Source of the DNA: a virus
Length of the DNA: 64,000 bases
Virus record (IMG/VR): IMGVR_UViG_3300045972_000140
Location: 1-64,000 of that record
Direction: 5' to 3' (one strand)
The position numbers and the translations under genes are program-made. Shown here piece by piece: positions 50,101 to 56,463 of this stretch. The notes beneath the pieces were generated by a model, which worked only from the letters and a program-made list of their open reading frames with translations, made no database searches and had not been told where the DNA came from. Positions within the stretch are counted from its first letter, which is position 1, and each line of letters opens with the position of its first letter.

Positions 50101-52034
50101 GTGTAAATTGCTGTGCCTTTAACTATACGAACATTGGAAATATAACCAGCGTAATAGTTAGTACTATTTCCAGAGTTACGACCAATATTAAGTGCTGTAG
50201 CACTATCCGACATGGCTGTGGCAGAAGTTGCAGATGCAACTAAAGTACCATTAACATAAAGATTATAAGATGTACCGTATCTTACAGCAGCCACATGGGT
50301 CCAAACACCTGTAGTAGAAAAAGGATATGTTACACCGGCACCCACAGCAGTTGAATAAAATCCCAATGTGTTTGCTGTAGCAAAACCAATATAATAACCT
50401 GTATTTGTGGCAGACCATTTTGTTAGCATAGCGCCCGATGCAGTCGATTGAGCGTTGAACCAGAATTCTATAGTAAAGTCGCCAGACGGAAGTTGAAGTG
50501 GTGCAGCATCGGCAACACTTACATAATCCGATACACCACCAAAATATCCACTCCAGCCAGTTTGACTAAATGGTGTAAATGTACCTTGTATAGGTGTGCC
50601 AGTGGGAGTTATAGCAATATCGTTACTACTCGAGTCAACAAATGTCTTATTATTGAACGGTATCGAGTTTTGTAGAGTCAATAATGTAGTACCGGGCACT
50701 GCCGTGAGTGGAGATGTTGGCGCGGTAAAGCCGCCTGTAGCATACACTATGCTGCCCACAACAACACGAACATTAGAGATATTTCCCATAATTGACGAGG
50801 AGCCTGAAGACCAGCCACCGATACTAACGCTGTCCGTAGTCTGCGGATAGACTGCCACATTGGCCCCGGAGCCCACTAAAACACCGTTTGCATAAAGATA
50901 AACTGTACCGGCAGATCGCTGAACGCAAATATGTGTCCATACATTGGATGGCCAGACACCATTTGACGACGTTACACCGAATGCGGATATCCGGCTGTTT
51001 GTAGCTGTTGAAACACCGTTGGCGGCGCCGGAAAACCATACGCTCGTACCTGCAACTTGCATGTATGACCAGAATTCAACAGTAAAGGCGCCAGTACCAA
51101 GAGCAAAACCCGGATGAGATACAGTGCTTATGTATTGATCTCCACCAGTGCCACCATTAAACCATGCACTGCCTGTTAATAAATTTGGTGTTGTGACAAA
51201 AGGATTAGTCGATGCTGTGCCTATAGAACCTGTGTTTGTGATAGCATAATTATTTCCACTGTTGTCCTTTATATATCCGTCTTGGCAAGTTAACAAGCTT
51301 GTACCAGATATTGCTGTCAACGGTGCAGTAGGAACAGTGAAGTTAGATGTATATACTGCTGTACCTTTAACTGTTCGAATATTAGACATATAGCAACTAG
51401 CATATCCAACACCCGATTGATAACCTATATAGTTCGAACCTGTGGCAGGCATACTTGTCGCAACCGTAGCAGTACCTACCTGTGTACCGTTAATAAACAA
51501 ACGTTCTGTATTAGATGCTCTCGTTACAGCGATGTGGTACCATAAGCCAACAATCGGTGTAAATGCTGCTGTAATATCAGTTGTCGGTGTTGTATTTGTT
51601 GTAGTAGCATGGCCGGCAATAATAGCTGTACCAGTTGTATAAAGTGCAAAAGAATTAACAGTATTAGAATTTATAAGATTGCTGGCGCCGGTATTAATGA
51701 AATTAAACCACCCTTCTACAGTAAAATCGCCTGTGCCAAATTGCCATACAGTAGTATTTGTAATAGTTAGATATTGTGCTCCGCCTGTGCAATTTATACT
51801 ATAATTACCTGTGCCCTGATATGGACTAAACGGGTCAATGCGTAACTGGGTAGTTGCGGTCGGTGTTAATAATAAGTTATTCGGACCGGCATCGGATATC
51901 GCAGATGTGGTGATACTTGTTGTGGGTTCGCCATTTAATAGTAAACTAACATACTGGAAAAGTGAATCTGTAGTTGACCCTGGCGCCCCTGTTGTTGTTT
52001 GAAAAGTCGCGAACATCTGTTGCATCATACCCAT
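44115..52034 (-). CDS. 2639-residue protein with twelve LamG/concanavalin-like domains
   Basis: By counting the F-T-(V/I)-E-x-W strand motif (FTVEGWF, FTIEFWF, FTMEAWV, CTVEAWV, YTVEFWF and so on) I find twelve domains of about 200-220 residues. Each has W-x-H-x-A-x-x-R, LYVNG and a closing GYISNVRIVKGTAVYT strand, typical of LamG-like jelly-roll lectin domains. There is a short non-repeated N-terminus (MGMMQQMFATFQTTTGAPGS). LamG domains bind carbohydrate or protein, so this is a likely adhesion appendage. It is the longest gene in the window. AAAGGAA precedes the start and a late box is at 52060. Confidence 0.8.
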   Translation of the reverse strand: MGMMQQMFATFQTTTGAPGSTTDSLFQYVSLLLNGEPTTSITTSAISDAGPNNLLLTPTATTQLRIDPFSPYQGTGNYSINCTGGAQYLTITNTTVWQFGTGDFTVEGWFNFINTGASNLINSNTVNSFALYTTGTAIIAGHATTTNTTPTTDITAAFTPIVGLWYHIAVTRASNTERLFINGTQVGTATVATSMPATGSNYIGYQSGVGYASCYMSNIRTVKGTAVYTSNFTVPTAPLTAISGTSLLTCQDGYIKDNSGNNYAITNTGSIGTASTNPFVTTPNLLTGSAWFNGGTGGDQYISTVSHPGFALGTGAFTVEFWSYMQVAGTSVWFSGAANGVSTATNSRISAFGVTSSNGVWPSNVWTHICVQRSAGTVYLYANGVLVGSGANVAVYPQTTDSVSIGGWSSGSSSIMGNISNVRVVVGSIVYATGGFTAPTSPLTAVPGTTLLTLQNSIPFNNKTFVDSSSNDIAITPTGTPIQGTFTPFSQTGWSGYFGGVSDYVSVADAAPLQLPSGDFTIEFWFNAQSTASGAMLTKWSATNTGYYIGFATANTLGFYSTAVGAGVTYPFSTTGVWTHVAAVRYGTSYNLYVNGTLVASATSATAMSDSATALNIGRNSGNSTNYYAGYISNVRIVKGTAIYTTNFTPSTAPLTAITNTSLLTLQSNRFKDNSTNNFALTATGTPSIQAVSPFEPAAPYTASVNGGSIYLSGSTDSLTASSAGFAFGANDFTMEAWVYKTSFPGVVCGIMSTDNGGTGSVWGSSLAFDSTGKPTFLVGNDPGRSIITSATILPLNQWFHIAGVQRSQTLYLYVNGVQVGTVASGIRTPNTTSIGVGQYYAGASANWTFPGYLSSVRVVNGTAVYTGAFTPPTTPLAPITGTQLLLSATPTGAIDASGKSNLTTVGTAEVTHNNAYAAVTIAAPYSVAFAGTTNGVTSASINPASGSAFTIEMWVKAASYTATGYWMIENSGWLIGNLFSGNIGITFQGNAGGGATYFAWTAAILPINVWNHIAFVRENTGAGGLKIYVNGALIAIGANNAFAGADVFTLGGGGGTTFAGSISNFRIVDGIAVYTAPFRPPVAPLTAIAGTTLLLFNTSALLKDSSVNNYTFTAIGTAQTPTLAGPTTGYVTASSSKFGTGGMYFNGTSDSITGKTQPIGTGNFTIECWVNFNSVSTDQCIYAITNGSTTTQVMLMLTGATSKPRFLLGNDDGTTTIFDMTSSTTVVANAWYYIAAVVSGTNANLYINGSNVAIASSATARISTLTTLAIGWLNSTAPRYLNGYLDDLRITTGIARYTGGFTVPTSAFPDNSLGDPYFNSVSLLMHADGTVYTSPANNNNTIIDSSYNAFTITKTGAPIQGTFSPFDNNGWGAFYNNASYSNVSNNTALDLGAGNFTVEFWLYVPGAWASLGAGAVMGKKLDDTTNGWQIYRNGSQANLMAARLSLTNDFFTGSTPANSVWQHWALVRNGSTVTWYKNGVVDATGTNSSNITDPDSLKIGYANTWGVYGQFYMSNLRIVKGTAVYTSAFTPTTVQLPAITGTSLLTLQNGRFVDNSVNAFAITTGAGAPAINFGGPVTTGVSYSSTINGRSIYLNGTTDYVSAAGSVTIPGDFTVEAWVYDKGTTTYATALGCRTTGTWQGFYLQRSNGSANIIAAVGSAGTTAYSITQSSGTYTTNVWHHIALVRSGSTATVYVDGLSVGTGALAGTITAGANFKIGTDPQNITGITYFSGYVSNARLVNGTALYKANFIPPTAPLAITGNTALLLNAAGSGIIDGTGKINLTTVSTATTSTTQVKFGTGSMYFDGSGYLTAPNTGFANFGTGNFTVEWQQYFTGAWTSSNGAGIGQKLNDASTGWIIYRNTASNINSYSFRTVATDYASTVTPTANVWEHWAIVRNGTTLTWYCNGTACGTFTGVSANITDSTGLLTVGWAQRWATAFVGYIDDLRITNGIARYTSNFTAPTAALPNNGTTDPYFQYNALLLQGDIQSVTQNVSKNNLFLDSSLNTSVITPTGTPIQGTFSPFDQNGWSGYFNGTTDYLALPANAAFVLGTADFTIEAWVYVTALTVAGVYSTGGNATVTTNTFAAIIMGSDLKPQVYLGTSATGTGVISANPVSANTWVHLAAARLSGTTTLYVNGVNSASTSVVYNLTSAAAPTIGRLYTDAANAHFFAGYISNLRVVKGTAVYTSNFTVPTSPLSAITNTALLTLQNNRFVDNSANNFALTATGTPSIQAATPFAVSSSYSTSTNSGSMLFNGSTDYLSTPVSASSTLNISAGNDCTVEAWVYPLSFTGPSQACAIIASNSDAFEIVATPTTGNSTTIRLFTNGGSGAASWAGPDLIYLNSWNHVAVTRTGGLWSTYVNGVLSVQSATNTILNTYPTMQVGLCNRGTATFWNGYISNARVVNGTAVYTGSSFALPTAPLTAISGTALLLNGTNGGIIDNVGGSDLMLVGSAQVGSNSKFGNGALALNGSTDYAYVPGTNPNFAFGTGDYTVEFWFNAGATGTQYGLYDSRPAGTATYAGLTLWKTTTQTIQVYVNATIQIASTTALAANTWNFVAVSRVSGVTRLFVNGIQEGSPWTDATTYVNGVNRPALGVDANTANGSFFNGSIDDLRITKGVGRYVSSFAVPTGPFPTN

Positions 52035-52059
52035 GATTGTATTCCTTTAAAGTTACTGT

Positions 52060-52067
52060 ATTTATCC
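52060..52067 (-). promoter_or_regulatory. late-promoter-like box GATAAATA
   Basis: TTGGATAAATACAG on the minus strand, 26 bases before the giant LamG gene. Confidence 0.6.
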
Positions 52068-52115
52068 AAAAGGATACTATGCCTCTCCAGACAACATAAT
52101 TCTGTGATTGTATGA

Positions 52116-52733
52116 TTAGTGTCTAATTTCGTAGACTATTTCGAAGTCGGCACAGTCATAGAACATCTGTGGCGTGATGCGTTTGTAATGTTGCACTAAT
52201 GCTTCAAAATTTGCAAAATTTGTAGAATATGTTGGATCAGCCAATAATGCCTGCCTAATTAATTCTACACAACTTAATTGCTGATCTTGTGCCATATCAT
52301 ATAGCGTATCATATGGTTTACCTAATTCAGATTTTGCTTTATCAAATACAGTAGTCCATTCTTTAATGGGCATATTCTTAGGCTTTAATAATACAGTGGA
52401 ACTTGTCGTAAATACTTCATCAAATGTTGCGTATGCTACGCCTTTACCGGTTGATTGTATTAATCTAAAGTCATCATCTGTTTCTACACTATCTTCAAAA
52501 TTCATTAAACCGTGTGACCAATAACTCCAACCACGGCCGATAATAAAGTCACCAAAAGAAACTGCATACGCAGACAAGTGAGAATTGGTACGAGTAAGAA
52601 TAATATAATAATCTTCCTTCAGCAGTTCTCGTACTTTGGCCTGTTCTTCTACAGTTAATGGATCGCGTAATGTCCAATTGATTTTACCAATTAATGTAAT
52701 GACAGCGTTTTCAATTTTCTGTAGTAAATTCAT
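52116..52733 (-). CDS. permuted NlpC/P60 (YiiX-like) papain-fold hydrolase
   Basis: 205 residues from MNLLQKIENAVITLIGKINW; the ATG at 52733 follows the stop of the upstream gene by one base. A histidine block (WSYWSHGLMNFED) comes before the cysteine block (LSCVELIRQAL), the order found in circularly permuted NlpC/P60 enzymes, with GKPYDTLYD between. Such enzymes cleave amide bonds in peptidoglycan or lipids. Among structural genes it may aid cell-wall passage or virion maturation. Confidence 0.65.
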   Translation of the reverse strand: MNLLQKIENAVITLIGKINWTLRDPLTVEEQAKVRELLKEDYYIILTRTNSHLSAYAVSFGDFIIGRGWSYWSHGLMNFEDSVETDDDFRLIQSTGKGVAYATFDEVFTTSSTVLLKPKNMPIKEWTTVFDKAKSELGKPYDTLYDMAQDQQLSCVELIRQALLADPTYSTNFANFEALVQHYKRITPQMFYDCADFEIVYEIRH

Positions 52734-52734
52734 T

Positions 52735-53064
52735 TTACATACCTGATGCAATTTGTTGCTGGCGGATAATAGCTAACATTTGTACCATAACAGAGTTTAA
52801 TGTAGTGTTTGGGCCTAGTGCTGCGCCGCTCGATGGGTCAACAATGGGAACAGGATCATTACCGTGTGCTACTAAATCTGCTGTAAATACAAGTGGTGCA
52901 ATTGTTTCTAAGTTCCTAACAGAACCATCTGCTAATTTAACAGCCATACATTGCGAAATTGCAATAATAGGTTTGTTACGATCGGCACCATCGGGCCAAT
53001 TTACTACTACCTGTGTGCCGCGAACATATGGCACGCCTACCTGTGTTGAATCATAATTTGCCAT
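52735..53064 (-). CDS. hypothetical structural-region protein
   Basis: 109 residues, MANYDSTQVGVPYVRGTQVV. Beta-rich N-terminus with VNWPDGADRNKPIIAISQCM, then a helical end LNSVMVQMLAIIRQQQIASG. It is immediately upstream of, and probably coupled to, the NlpC/P60-like gene. Not recognised. Confidence 0.65.
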   Translation of the reverse strand: MANYDSTQVGVPYVRGTQVVVNWPDGADRNKPIIAISQCMAVKLADGSVRNLETIAPLVFTADLVAHGNDPVPIVDPSSGAALGPNTTLNSVMVQMLAIIRQQQIASGM

Positions 53065-53078
53065 AATTTACTCCAATA

Positions 53079-53684
53079 TTAATATAAGAATCCTGTTACA
53101 ATACAAGATACTGTTGATGCTACTGCTGATATAATCTGACTTATACCTATTTGCTGGCCGGCAGCAATTTCTATGCCATCTGGGACTGTATAATTAGCAA
53201 GATTGCCTACGCCTGCTGCATTTGTACCTGTTAGGCCGGGAATCACTATATCCATTACTATCCCCGATGATGCTGCAACGGCTACTGCTGATCTAACCCT
53301 AATTCTTCCCGATTGATTTGTTGTATTTGTAGTTCTTACAGAACCGCTAATTGCTTGTAATCTTAATTTTTTACCTGCAGGTACTGTATATGAGGTACCT
53401 GTAGTAACTGTACCACCAGTATTAATATTCATTGTCACTAATGCTTCCGTTGTTACACCCGCAATAGCATCGATGTAGAAAGTCATATAAGTACGGCCCG
53501 AATCTTTGGCATCTTGCGTAGGAAAAAAGTTAGTTGCCTGTGTACTTTTAGCCGTTGCTGCAACAGCTACAGCACCTACTTGATCGATGTTTACTGGTAA
53601 ATCAGATTGATCACTTGCTATTACAACAGGTGCAGAATTTGCACTTGTTGCCTGACCGTTTGGATTATTTGGATTATATGCCAT
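53079..53684 (-). CDS. probable virion structural protein
   Basis: 201 residues, MAYNPNNPNGQATSANSAPV then VVIASDQSDLPVNIDQVG. Low-complexity N-terminus and a beta-sandwich-like remainder (VPAGKKLRLQAISGSVRT) ending SCIVTGFLY. The VIASDQS-DLPV opening is common to decoration or base-plate-associated phage proteins of unknown role. In line with neighbouring minus-strand structural genes. Confidence 0.6.
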   Translation of the reverse strand: MAYNPNNPNGQATSANSAPVVIASDQSDLPVNIDQVGAVAVAATAKSTQATNFFPTQDAKDSGRTYMTFYIDAIAGVTTEALVTMNINTGGTVTTGTSYTVPAGKKLRLQAISGSVRTTNTTNQSGRIRVRSAVAVAASSGIVMDIVIPGLTGTNAAGVGNLANYTVPDGIEIAAGQQIGISQIISAVASTVSCIVTGFLY

Positions 53685-53698
53685 ATTCGTTATTTACC

Positions 53699-54190
53699 TT
53701 AAATGATATTCCAATTAGCACCATCGGATACTAATGTGAGAGATGTGTATCTGACCGGCAAGGATGCTGTTGTACTACCGTCAATTGTCTGTGACGAAGT
53801 TGTTGCTACAGTTGCTACACCTGTTCCCGCGTTCTTTATTGTGTAAGTATTTAAGTTACCTATTGCTGTTGGTAGTGTTATAGTAGTTGTGCCAGAAACA
53901 AGATATGTATAATTTACATTTATAACATTTGCTGCTGTTGTATTTGTTGACACACTTAATACAAGGTTTTCGTAGCCTACCAAGTTCCAGGCACTACCCT
54001 GATATAGATATAAATTATAATTTGTTACGTCAACATACAAAGAACCAGCACCGTATGTAGGGGCGCCAGATGGTGCTCCGCTGCCGCCCGTAACAGACGG
54101 AATTGTTCCGCCAGTAGAGACTGTAAGTGGATTACCGTTTACATCCGGAATTACCGTAAAACTATCTGAGCCTAAAAACTGTGTCGACAT
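53699..54190 (-). CDS. hypothetical virion-associated protein
   Basis: 163 residues. Short, Gly/Ser/Thr-rich, with GAPTYGAGSLYVDVTNYNLY and a beta-rich C-terminal half (TYTIKNAGTGVATVATTSSQ) like the small beta domains at fibre tips. Late box 20 bases upstream. No specific family recognised. Confidence 0.6.
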   Translation of the reverse strand: MSTQFLGSDSFTVIPDVNGNPLTVSTGGTIPSVTGGSGAPSGAPTYGAGSLYVDVTNYNLYLYQGSAWNLVGYENLVLSVSTNTTAANVINVNYTYLVSGTTTITLPTAIGNLNTYTIKNAGTGVATVATTSSQTIDGSTTASLPVRYTSLTLVSDGANWNII

Positions 54191-54209
54191 AATATCTCCG
54201 CTATTCTCT

Positions 54210-54217
54210 TATTTATC
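54210..54217 (-). promoter_or_regulatory. late-promoter-like box GATAAATA
   Basis: AAGATAAATAAGAG on the minus strand, 20 bases before the start at 54190. Confidence 0.6.
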
Positions 54218-54232
54218 TTAATACAGGCAGTA

Positions 54233-54946
54233 TTAGCCTTGCACTAACCTAGTATCATTTGTTACAGGGCTTATAGCATATACAAAATTAACACCTGTTG
54301 CCGCACCAATGGGCGTCATTGTATTACCGTTGCCTGTATAATCTGAACATAATATCACATTTGCGCCGGGTGTGCTTTCATTAAATAATGCCGAATATTG
54401 TTGTCCAGATGTTATGCCATCGGCACAACCCGCAGAACCATAAATAGTGGCTATTTCACCTGCCGGTAAAACTCTGTTATAAACTCGAATATCGTCAACA
54501 GTTACTAGGCCTGTTTCTGTTGTAGTTCCTGTAGGAAAACCATTTATATACACTGATGTATCGGTTCCTGCTAATTGTGCTACAGTAGAGGTAGTTATTA
54601 ATGCGCCATTAACATACATCTGGTGTGTGGTACCGTTATATGTATATACTAGATGATACCAAGTATTATTAACCATAGAAAATAATCCCGAACTAGAGAT
54701 TAATACTGTGCCGCCCCAATACCATATATCAAAAGCACCTGCTCCGCTCCTTGTCCCAAACTGTAATCCACCGCCACCTGTTGTTGCATTTGTGTACAAT
54801 CCAACCATACTATGTGTTTGGCCACCTGTCCATGTAGCAGCATTTACCCACGCCGATAGCGTGAATGTCCCTAGTTGATTTATAGAGAGATTACCTGCTT
54901 GCACTGCAAGATGATAATCAACTGCGCCAGGTGATGTTACTGCCAT
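54233..54946 (-). CDS. single LamG/concanavalin-like domain protein
   Basis: 237 residues. FTLSAWVNAATWTGGQ, NNTWYHLVYTYNGTTHQMYV and VTVDDIRVYNRVLPAGEI are the strands of one LamG jelly-roll domain, followed by an 60-residue tail with two cysteines (AGCADG, LCSDYTG). It is a one-domain relative of the twelve-domain protein at 44115-52034. Probably carbohydrate-binding. Confidence 0.7.
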   Translation of the reverse strand: MAVTSPGAVDYHLAVQAGNLSINQLGTFTLSAWVNAATWTGGQTHSMVGLYTNATTGGGGLQFGTRSGAGAFDIWYWGGTVLISSSGLFSMVNNTWYHLVYTYNGTTHQMYVNGALITTSTVAQLAGTDTSVYINGFPTGTTTETGLVTVDDIRVYNRVLPAGEIATIYGSAGCADGITSGQQYSALFNESTPGANVILCSDYTGNGNTMTPIGAATGVNFVYAISPVTNDTRLVQG

Positions 54947-54955
54947 AATATCGCC

Positions 54956-56356
54956 TTATGCAAACGATATATCAAGCGAAGACATTAACCAATTAGATGC
55001 TAAGTTCGATGCTACTGTTGTATTCCGTGTAAGTTCAAATTGATATTCAACACCTGCTGTTAAACCAAGAGATGCAAGAGTAGCTGAGTATGTATAATAT
55101 TGTGTGAAAACATTTGTTGTTACACCTACGCTTGTAAACGTCTTGGCTGCAGACCAAGCACTGATAGCAGCGTTGTTAGGAATACTTCTGTAATATAAAT
55201 TCATTTGAATATTTACAGCGGCAACCGGTGCAGTCTGTGGACGACCACGATATGTAAATTGAATAGTTGTAGCAGTAGCCGGTATGGTAAGTAAAAGTCC
55301 GACGCCTTGCTCTATTGTGTTTGAAAACTGTCTTACGTTTATTGCTGCATTAGTAGGATCAGCCACAGTAGGTGCTAATGCATTTATTACCCAGTCAGCA
55401 TTATTAGGTGAATCTAAACTTGTTGCATAATAGGATAATGTTCTTATTGCAGATACTGTTGCTACACCACTTGCACCTGTGGCCGCAATAGCACCCACTA
55501 AATTAAGAGTAGTGTATGTACCGGATAATGCAACACCGTTGTTTTGAACAATAACAGAACTTGGTGTGCTTGCTCCTGCTGCAATAGATGCACCATTTGC
55601 TAATACTGTTACACGCAAAGTTTTTGTATTACCAAATACACGAACAGTTACTACTGATGCAGATGTAATTGTTATTAAATCGGGCTGAACTATTTGATTT
55701 GTGCTTACTTCTGCTAAAGACACAACTACATTTTGTGTTCCTAAACTATGGGTTACGGTAGCAGTATAATACCCGCCTGTATCAGCAACCCACGCTACTG
55801 TGCCGGATGGTCCAACATTCACAGAGAATGACGCAGCACCAATCGGTGTCCATATAGGCGCAGAACTTGTTGCACCATTACCTGTCTGTGCAAGAAATTG
55901 TGTTGTTGTACTTGTATTACCTGGAAGGCGTGCTGAAGTATTTGCACCATTTGCGTAAAGTATATCACCAATAGTTGTTAACGGACTTAATGCGTTGAAT
56001 GCGGCAGATGCAGATGTTTGTCCAGTACCGCCATTTGCAATAGCTAACGTACCTGCTAAAGTAATGGTACCAGACCCTGTAACAGGACCACCACTTGTGG
56101 TAAGACCTGTTGTGCCACCCGATACGGCAACAGAAGTTACTGTACCACCAGAACTAACAGTGGCCCAGGAAGTACCATTATAAAATTCAATAGCTGGTGT
56201 AGATAAACTTGTATTCCACCTTAATGCACCAGCTGTTGCTGTTCCAGGGCGTTGCGCTGTAGTACCTACTGGCAAAGTTAACGCCCCTACACTACTAACC
56301 GAAAATAATGTGGTACTATTAGGCGATATACTCTCTGTTGTAAAATCAAAATCCAT
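54956..56356 (-). CDS. fibre/appendage protein
   Basis: 466 residues from MDFDFTTESISPNSTTLFSV. That start parallels MDFDYSTETITPDNTAILTI of the gene at 56464-59442, so I prefer it over ATGs 18 and 42 bases upstream, the latter inside the late box. The N-terminal third (LPVGTTAQRPGTATAGALRWN) matches the neighbour; the C-terminal part has a beta domain (YYATSLDSPNNADWVINALA). No enzymatic motif. Confidence 0.7.
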   Translation of the reverse strand: MDFDFTTESISPNSTTLFSVSSVGALTLPVGTTAQRPGTATAGALRWNTSLSTPAIEFYNGTSWATVSSGGTVTSVAVSGGTTGLTTSGGPVTGSGTITLAGTLAIANGGTGQTSASAAFNALSPLTTIGDILYANGANTSARLPGNTSTTTQFLAQTGNGATSSAPIWTPIGAASFSVNVGPSGTVAWVADTGGYYTATVTHSLGTQNVVVSLAEVSTNQIVQPDLITITSASVVTVRVFGNTKTLRVTVLANGASIAAGASTPSSVIVQNNGVALSGTYTTLNLVGAIAATGASGVATVSAIRTLSYYATSLDSPNNADWVINALAPTVADPTNAAINVRQFSNTIEQGVGLLLTIPATATTIQFTYRGRPQTAPVAAVNIQMNLYYRSIPNNAAISAWSAAKTFTSVGVTTNVFTQYYTYSATLASLGLTAGVEYQFELTRNTTVASNLASNWLMSSLDISFA

Positions 56357-56388
56357 TTTGCGTTCTTGCCCCATTTTAACTAATATGC

Positions 56389-56396
56389 TATTTATC
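56389..56396 (-). promoter_or_regulatory. late-promoter-like box GATAAATA
   Basis: GATGATAAATAGC on the minus strand, 33 bases before the preferred start at 56356; it lies inside the longest open frame, which argues for the shorter gene. Confidence 0.55.
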
Positions 56397-56415
56397 ATCT
56401 AAAACGCAAATCAGA

Positions 56416-56442
56416 AGAATGCCCGGTTGAACCGGGCATTCT
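56416..56442 (-). terminator. intrinsic terminator
   Basis: 12-bp stem AGAATGCCCGGT/ACCGGGCATTCT with TGA/TCA loop, 22 bases after the stop of 56464-59442. No long U-run, but the stem is GC-rich. The AGAATGC/GCATTCT ends equal the stem sequence of the tRNA-region E elements, probably by chance. Confidence 0.7.
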
Positions 56443-56463
56443 ATATTCAATTAATTAAATTGA

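Noticed and set aside
56416-56442. Extra copy of the E element (same AGAATGC/GCATTCT stem ends)
   Set aside because: It is a simple 12-bp terminator hairpin without CNGCAA or GUUUUA.
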